Assembly: GCF_011397635.1 (NCBI RefSeq)
Contig: NC_064757.1
Span: 30,079,839-30,143,838 of the forward strand
Direction of reading: 5' to 3'
Source: Epinephelus fuscoguttatus
Lineage: Eukaryota; Chordata; Actinopteri; Perciformes; Serranidae
Length of the DNA stretch: 64,000 nt
In this document: in pieces, positions 60,701-64,000 of the stretch
Layout: each line of letters opens with the position of its first letter
Position numbering within the stretch: the first letter of the stretch is position 1
Position numbers and translations under genes: made by a program
Notes under the pieces: generated by a model
Seen by the model: only the letters and a program-made list of their open reading frames with translations
Databases searched by the model: none
What the model was told of the DNA's origin: nothing

Positions 60701-62600
60701 TCTTTGATACTGCGTGTGTGTGTACTATTTCCCCTATGAATAGCAGGGGAGTTGAGGCGCACAAAGGGAGTAATTGTTCTTGTCTGAACACCACCAACAG
60801 TCCACTGCTGTGGCTGCTGCACTCAGAAAAGCGAAGCCAGAGGAGGAAAAAAAAGGACGACTAATCCATCATCTTCACCAGGTCTCACCGTGACAATGAA
60901 GCACTGACACACCATTTCACTGTCGTGAAGGATTCATTTTGTTTAAAGCACGACCAACGCGCCTCAGCAGCTTTCAAACAAGACAGAGAAAGTTGTTCAG
61001 ACTTTTTTTTGAAGATAATTGGTCGAGGCCGAGGAGAGTGTAAGTGAGAGACTGCAGATAAAGTCAGTCAGTGTAAACAAGATTACCCAGAGAGGCAAAA
61101 TGTCACACAGAGAGCACAAAGACTGGCTTTGTGGGGCTTTGAATTGGAGGTAATTTAGATGGAAATCAAGGATTCTGTTGATTAAACAGTCTCTTATTCT
61201 ACCAGTCAATACACAAATTGATTAAACATTCAGGTAATTGATGTTTGAACACATTCGTCACTTCAAAAAAAGTCAGATGAATAAAGACTATTATTAGAAT
61301 GATACAGGAAAACTGTAGGTAACTTAAAATACAATTAAAAAGTGGGTAACAATGTACTTTAAATCCCCCTTTTTAGCAGTTATAAGCAGTAGACAATACA
61401 GGTAATAAATGGTTTAAAAATGATTTATGGTTTCACGATTTTATGATATAGGTTTTGCTGATGTTAAGCTATTCTACATACTTTATTTTCATCGTATATT
61501 TTTGAATTTTAATTGTATTTAGATGTGATTTTTTTTATTTTACTGAATTGCCTTGTTGACCTGTTTTATGTCCATGTCTATACCCATTAAAGCACCCAGT
61601 GCATGTAATTCCCTTATTGTAAAGTAGTTTGTGCTGCATTTCCTCTATGAAAGGTGATATATAAATAAAGCTTATTACTATATTTATTATTTCTATCATC
61701 AATTAATCTGCTCAACAGCTTTTCTATTCATCATTTTGTCTATAACCGTGAAAAAACGTGAAAAATGCCTGTTATAATTCCCCACAGCCACAGCTGATGT
61801 ATTCAAACACCTTGTTTTATTTGACCTACAGTCCAAAAATCCAAATCTATTCAGTTTACTGTTATATATATATGACAACCCAACGAGTCAAATCCTCATA
61901 TACGTAAAGTATTTTTGCTTGAGAAGCGACTTCAACTATGGATCAGCTCTTAAAATAGCTGACAATTAATTTTCTTTCAATCTCTCCATCAATTTATCAA
62001 CTAATCATTGCAGCTCTAGTTGTCAGCAAGTGTAAGAAATGTATTTTAAGGTGTTTATTACTTTGCTCTATTAGCCAGCAATCATAACTTCTTATATGAA
62101 GACATATTTTACGAGTACAACTATGCTTTTACTATATTGCCCTTCAATGTCCACGTGGGCCTCAACCTATAGGTGTCAGGAGAAGTTTAAGTGGCTCACT
62201 AATACACTAATAAATTGTATACAATTTATAAAAGACGTTATACAACTAGCCTATATTATAATATGCTACAGAAACATTTATGACATGTTTACGTGCTGCT
62301 TATAGGTTTTAAATAGGGGGTGTGTGGGACACTTTAAAGTCACTGCTCAGCAACAGACAAGTCTTAACGGGGGGGGTGATTTTTTTGTCTTCCAGGTGCG
62401 ACACATTGTCTCTTCTCACAATAGAAATGTCTAAATTTAGAAAACCCTGATGAGATACAGAGACTGCAGACACTATGATTTCAATGACATGAGGGATTCA
62501 CTGCACAGAAATAACAGGCTGCATACAGCACATCATGTCACAGAGGCCTAACAATAAAATAAAATGACTGCTCACCGTTACACCACTGAAACGGGTGCAT
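38248..62600 (-). CDS. rnf122: RING finger protein 122 (RING-H2 E3 ubiquitin ligase), complete, 6 coding exons, 155 aa
   Basis: A small membrane-anchored E3 ubiquitin ligase. Minus-strand exons: 62576-62600 (start), 53454-53610, 41277-41322, 41146-41187, 40932-41014 and 38248-38362 (TAA). All borders are GT/AG and the phases join to exactly 155 codons, the human length. The N-terminus [15 protein letters not shown] matches RNF122 as I know it. One membrane segment lies at about residues 36-60 ([20 protein letters not shown]). The RING-H2 ligands are Cys93, Cys96, Cys111, His113, His116, Cys119, Cys130 and Cys133, all present. The C-terminus is GTLLDELV. Intron 1 is about 9.0 kb and intron 2 about 12.1 kb, both full of repeats, whereas introns 3-5 are small. 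The first coding exon holds only 25 coding bases. Confidence 0.95.
39299..39523 (-). mobile_element. tRNA-derived SINE, inserted in rnf122 intron 5
   Basis: Minus strand: GCGTCTGTGGCTCAGAAGGT begins the tRNA-like head, followed by 'agagcaggtcatcaactaat' and 'cagctcaatccctggctcc' (decayed B box). The body continues with 'tccttgagcaagatac' and 'tgtgtgcgaatgggtgaatg'. It appears inserted in a MITE that starts near 39008 (aaaggggaactacaccc) and resumes after 39570. Confidence 0.75.
41709..42907. mobile_element. fold-back TTAA element, 1199 bp
   Basis: TTAA at 41705-41708 and 42908-42911. Ends AGGGTAACTTTGGCATTTTT and AAAAATGGTGAAGTTATCCT. Inverted similarity continues inward for about 300 bp (41709-42010 against about 42550-42907), for example 'cctggaccctat' against 'atagggtccagg' and 'agcagaagtctcctt' against its complement. 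The loop (about 42010-42550) is unrelated sequence. The 72-residue frame at 42306-42524 has no known family. It lies in rnf122 intron 2. Confidence 0.75.
43527..43554. repeat. (CA)n microsatellite
   Basis: About 14 CA units in rnf122 intron 2. Confidence 0.95.
44694..45223. mobile_element. Harbinger-like non-autonomous element, 530 bp
   Basis: Terminal AGGCCTTGCACACTGAGTCC and right end TGGACAAAGGCCT are imperfect inverted repeats, flanked by the 3-bp repeat TTA (44691-44693 and 45224-45226). It appears inserted in another repeat starting at about 44270 (aggaatacttcacccaaag) preceded by TTAA. Confidence 0.65.
47225..47557. mobile_element. hAT-type MITE (family A, copy 4), 333 bp
   Basis: Begins CAGTTGTTCCCAACTGGTCC and ends CCAGTTGGGAACCACCG, same orientation as copy 2. 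The flanks (gaaaagga and tactagga) match only in part, so the target duplication has decayed. The frame at 47058-47486 crosses it and is spurious. Confidence 0.82.
47900..48423. mobile_element. TTAA MITE related to the 41.7 kb fold-back element
   Basis: TTAA at 47896-47899 and 48424-48427. Ends AGTGTAACTTCTATTTTTTTC and GGAAATACCAAAGTTACCT. Shares 'cagcctgaaccctgtgttcc' and 'ggctgcagcactctcactaag' patterns with the larger element but is diverged. Confidence 0.6.
48741..48781. repeat. (GT)n microsatellite
   Basis: About 20 GT units in rnf122 intron 2; preceded by imperfect gtgttc units. Confidence 0.95.
48785..53453. other. rnf122 intron 2, 5' part: mostly unannotated, with repeat fragments
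   Basis: A long T run lies at 51871-51893. About 51970-52200 carries a common teleost repeat (caacaactacaggatggattgcc). About 52790-53170 carries another (tagtacctggtacttattttgg; gttgagtcgagtcaagtcgag). Nothing coding was found. Confidence 0.45.
50747..50790. repeat. 44-bp near-perfect palindrome
   Basis: Left arm AGGGCTGCGAGAAGAGAATG (plus AT) and right arm GTCATTCTTTTCTTGCAGCCCT pair at 19 of 22 positions with no spacer. Transcribed, it would form a compact hairpin in rnf122 intron 2. Confidence 0.85.
53611..56960. other. rnf122 intron 1, 3' part: no gene recognised
   Basis: AT-rich sequence without recognisable exons. A near-identical phrase, 'atatcaccatgaaacttccc' plus 'cagttgattactta', occurs at about 56050 and again at about 56590, indicating a local duplication about 540 bp apart. 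Confidence 0.5.
56965..57360. repeat. degenerate (GGAT)n tract, about 400 bp
   Basis: Continuous array of ATGGATGG-type units with frequent substitutions (ggatgtatg, gacagatgg, gtggatgg). The minus-strand frames rich in IHPSI/HLS repeats are translations of this array and not proteins. Lies in rnf122 intron 1. Confidence 0.85.
57991..58016. repeat. left end of a cagtggtggaa-type MITE
   Basis: CAGTGGTGGAAAGTAACTGA matches the terminal repeat of the element at 17131. Only the end is clear. Internal fragments of the same family (tttacttaagtaaa, ccaccactttcc) also occur near 38464-38560, 41480-41700, 43240-43316 and 46440-46990. Confidence 0.5.
58470..58720. mobile_element. hAT-type MITE (family A, copy 5), left end lost
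   Basis: Same orientation as copy 1. Contains 'gtgagtgactaaagtcagca', 'agctcaacgacaca' and ends GGACCAGTTGGGAACCACTG. The left inverted repeat is missing. Confidence 0.75.
60504..60552. repeat. (GAA)n microsatellite, about 16 units
   Basis: Pure purine GAA/AGA tract, polypyrimidine on the transcribed-sense strand of rnf122 (minus strand reads TTC). It produces artificial poly-Ser, poly-Glu and poly-Arg frames that are not genes. Confidence 0.95.
61615..61690 (+). mobile_element. 3' tail of an L2-like LINE
   Basis: 'gaaaggtgatatataaataa' followed by agcttatta and an AT-rich end, the usual L2-type terminus; no coding part is preserved. Confidence 0.45.
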
Positions 62601-62949
62601 CAATGCACCAGAGGGAGTCCTTGCCGGCGGGATCCGATTCGTGTTTACCAACAAGCCGCAGCCGCTCGTGCAGATGGATGACCGCAATAAAGTGCCCCGA
62701 GCAGAGCCAGAGACTGTCTGCCAGCAGTGTGAGAAGTGAACCAGACAATGGTACCTGCAATAAAACACGGATTTAAAGGTGGATAAAAAGCGTTTGTGTC
62801 GGAAGTTGCCGCGGGGTTGTGTCACATTGTTGGGTTCATCCCTGCAGATGGAAAAAAGGAGACACGGTGATAGAGATTTTCCTTCTTCTTCTTCTTGTCC
62901 TCGCTGTGGCTGTTTTGACTCTGTTATTATTAATAGACGGCATAACACT

Positions 62950-63060
62950 GACCCAGCGGCAGCATCTGTGTGAGAAACTAGAGCACTGGCTGCATTTGCC
63001 TCGTCCCGCCCCCCGCAGACGCGACTGACGTGCGGGGAGACCAATGGAGAGGCCGGCTGG
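62950..63060 (-). promoter_or_regulatory. probable rnf122 promoter/5' UTR CpG cluster
   Basis: About 350-450 nt upstream of the rnf122 start codon is a CpG- and GC-rich stretch (gtcccgccccccgcagacgc) with a GC box and a TGACGTG half-CRE at about 63027. This is the likely start region. The open frame running from 63104 into the first exon is partly 5' UTR; the MHPFQWCNG start is preferred because it matches the family. Confidence 0.5.
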
Positions 63061-63164
63061 GGCTGTGTGTGTTGTCTGCCATCATCTCCCATTTCCTTAT
63101 GCATAATGTGTCTTACAGGCTAATTAATGGCCAAGACTTTAAAAAGCACTGAGAGTCCTCTCTC

Positions 63165-64000
63165 CTACAGGGCCGGAATACACTTCTGGGTGGGCCCTGG
63201 GGTGAAACTTACTTGTGGGCCCCTTTTCTCCCACCACTTTCTATGCAGTCTGTAGGTGACAATGTAAAGCTGAAACATTTAGGGGCCGCACACATGCCCT
63301 GTCTTTAACCACCTGGAAAACGTGAGGTTGGGCACTGGGCGCTATTTTTGTGCCCTTTTTTGAGCCAGCTTTCAAGAGCGTGGCGGCAGCTTGCGTCTGA
63401 GTTTGCAAACAACCTTACCAAGCATCGTACCATAGCCCATTTACCCGAAATCCTGAGTGCGGAGCTGATCTTCCTCCAGGCACTGTTTCAAAGTGTGTGG
63501 GCATATCGTCCGTGAGACACTGGATGCGTGTCCGTTGTGGAACGGCAACGCTGGTTATCCGCTGCGTGCTCCGCTGTCCGTCAATACCCACCGGCTGCGT
63601 TTGCTGTGCGGAGCGGTGCAGCTCCGCCAGAAGACATCTCGGTGCACTGCCTTGATTAATATCTCCTCGTCCATGGTGTTAACGGGGTGAAATGACGTCT
63701 AAAAACCTCTGACCTGTTGACTTCAGGCTTGCCTCTGTCCATTATGTCGTTTTCAAGGTGTAGTGCAGGGAAATATGATCCGTGTGAACACTGTGTATTT
63801 TGTTTTGAAAATTTACTGGATGTTTTATCATGTTTCTGTGCATGACTTCCTGCTCCACACGATCTGCTCTGTGCTGAATTGCTGCGTTGTGCTCCAGCGT
63901 CCGGCAAAAATAGAAGTCCTGCGTATCTGTTGCGGAGGGCTCCGGACTGCCGGAGCTGTGATGGAGCCGGAACGCAGCACAGCTGCAGCTGGTGGAAACA
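63165..64000. other. rnf122 upstream flank with repeat-like CpG-rich sequence
   Basis: 63170-63240 (gggccggaatacacttctgg) and 63490-63640 (caatacccaccggctgcg) look like teleost dispersed repeats, probably MITE parts, but the window ends before a right terminus can be seen. No gene is supported. Confidence 0.35.

Noticed and set aside
60447-60864. Poly-Ser, poly-Glu and poly-Arg frames
   Set aside because: Produced by the (GAA)n microsatellite in different frames.
62538-63104. 188-aa minus-strand frame reading into rnf122 exon 1
   Set aside because: The upstream part has no family similarity and lies in the probable 5' UTR; the frame also runs past the donor at 62575. MHPFQWCNG is the supported start.

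Overview
This window is nuclear DNA from a ray-finned fish, probably a percomorph teleost. The genes are split by introns with GT/AG ends and encode vertebrate proteins. The spaces between are filled with teleost-type repeats: hAT and TTAA-flanked MITEs, a Tc1-like transposon, non-LTR retrotransposon ends, tRNA-derived SINEs and many (CA)n tracts. There is no operon, phage, CRISPR array or other prokaryotic system.

Four protein-coding genes are supported exon by exon. (1) 63-1895, + strand: the last six coding exons of the mitochondrial ATP synthase alpha subunit (atp5f1a), whose 5' part lies outside the window. (2) 8790-15670, - strand: a complete six-exon phospholipid phosphatase of the PLPP1 type (282 aa). 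(3) 22002-30110, - strand: a complete nine-exon chondroitin sulfate N-acetylgalactosaminyltransferase (csgalnact1, 534 aa). (4) 38248-62600, - strand: a complete six-exon RING-H2 protein, rnf122 (155 aa), whose first two introns are about 9 and 12 kb and make up most of the right half of the window. The four genes share no obvious pathway. They act respectively in mitochondrial ATP synthesis, dephosphorylation of lipid phosphates at membranes, chondroitin sulfate synthesis in the Golgi, and membrane-linked ubiquitin ligation.

Between the genes: 2.0-8.8 kb holds a CpG-dense Harbinger-like MITE and an old LINE fragment. plpp1 introns hold a hAT MITE and the 3' end of an L2-like LINE. 17.1-19.3 kb is a hAT MITE split by a nearly intact Tc1-like transposon with a DD38E triad. 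20.1-21.6 kb is a decayed LINE. 30.1-38.2 kb contains a probable solo LTR and a TTAA MITE. The rnf122 introns contain fold-back TTAA elements, a second Harbinger-like element, SINEs, microsatellites and a long degenerate GGAT tract.

The most unusual structure is an inverted, partial copy of csgalnact1 exon 4 inside intron 5 of the same gene (26883-27037). The pre-mRNA would therefore carry exon 4 and its antisense copy, able to pair with exon 5 in the loop. The acceptor of csgalnact1 exon 3 is also unusual, being preceded by a pure (TG)n tract. All assignments come from reading the sequence and remembered family features; no search was run.
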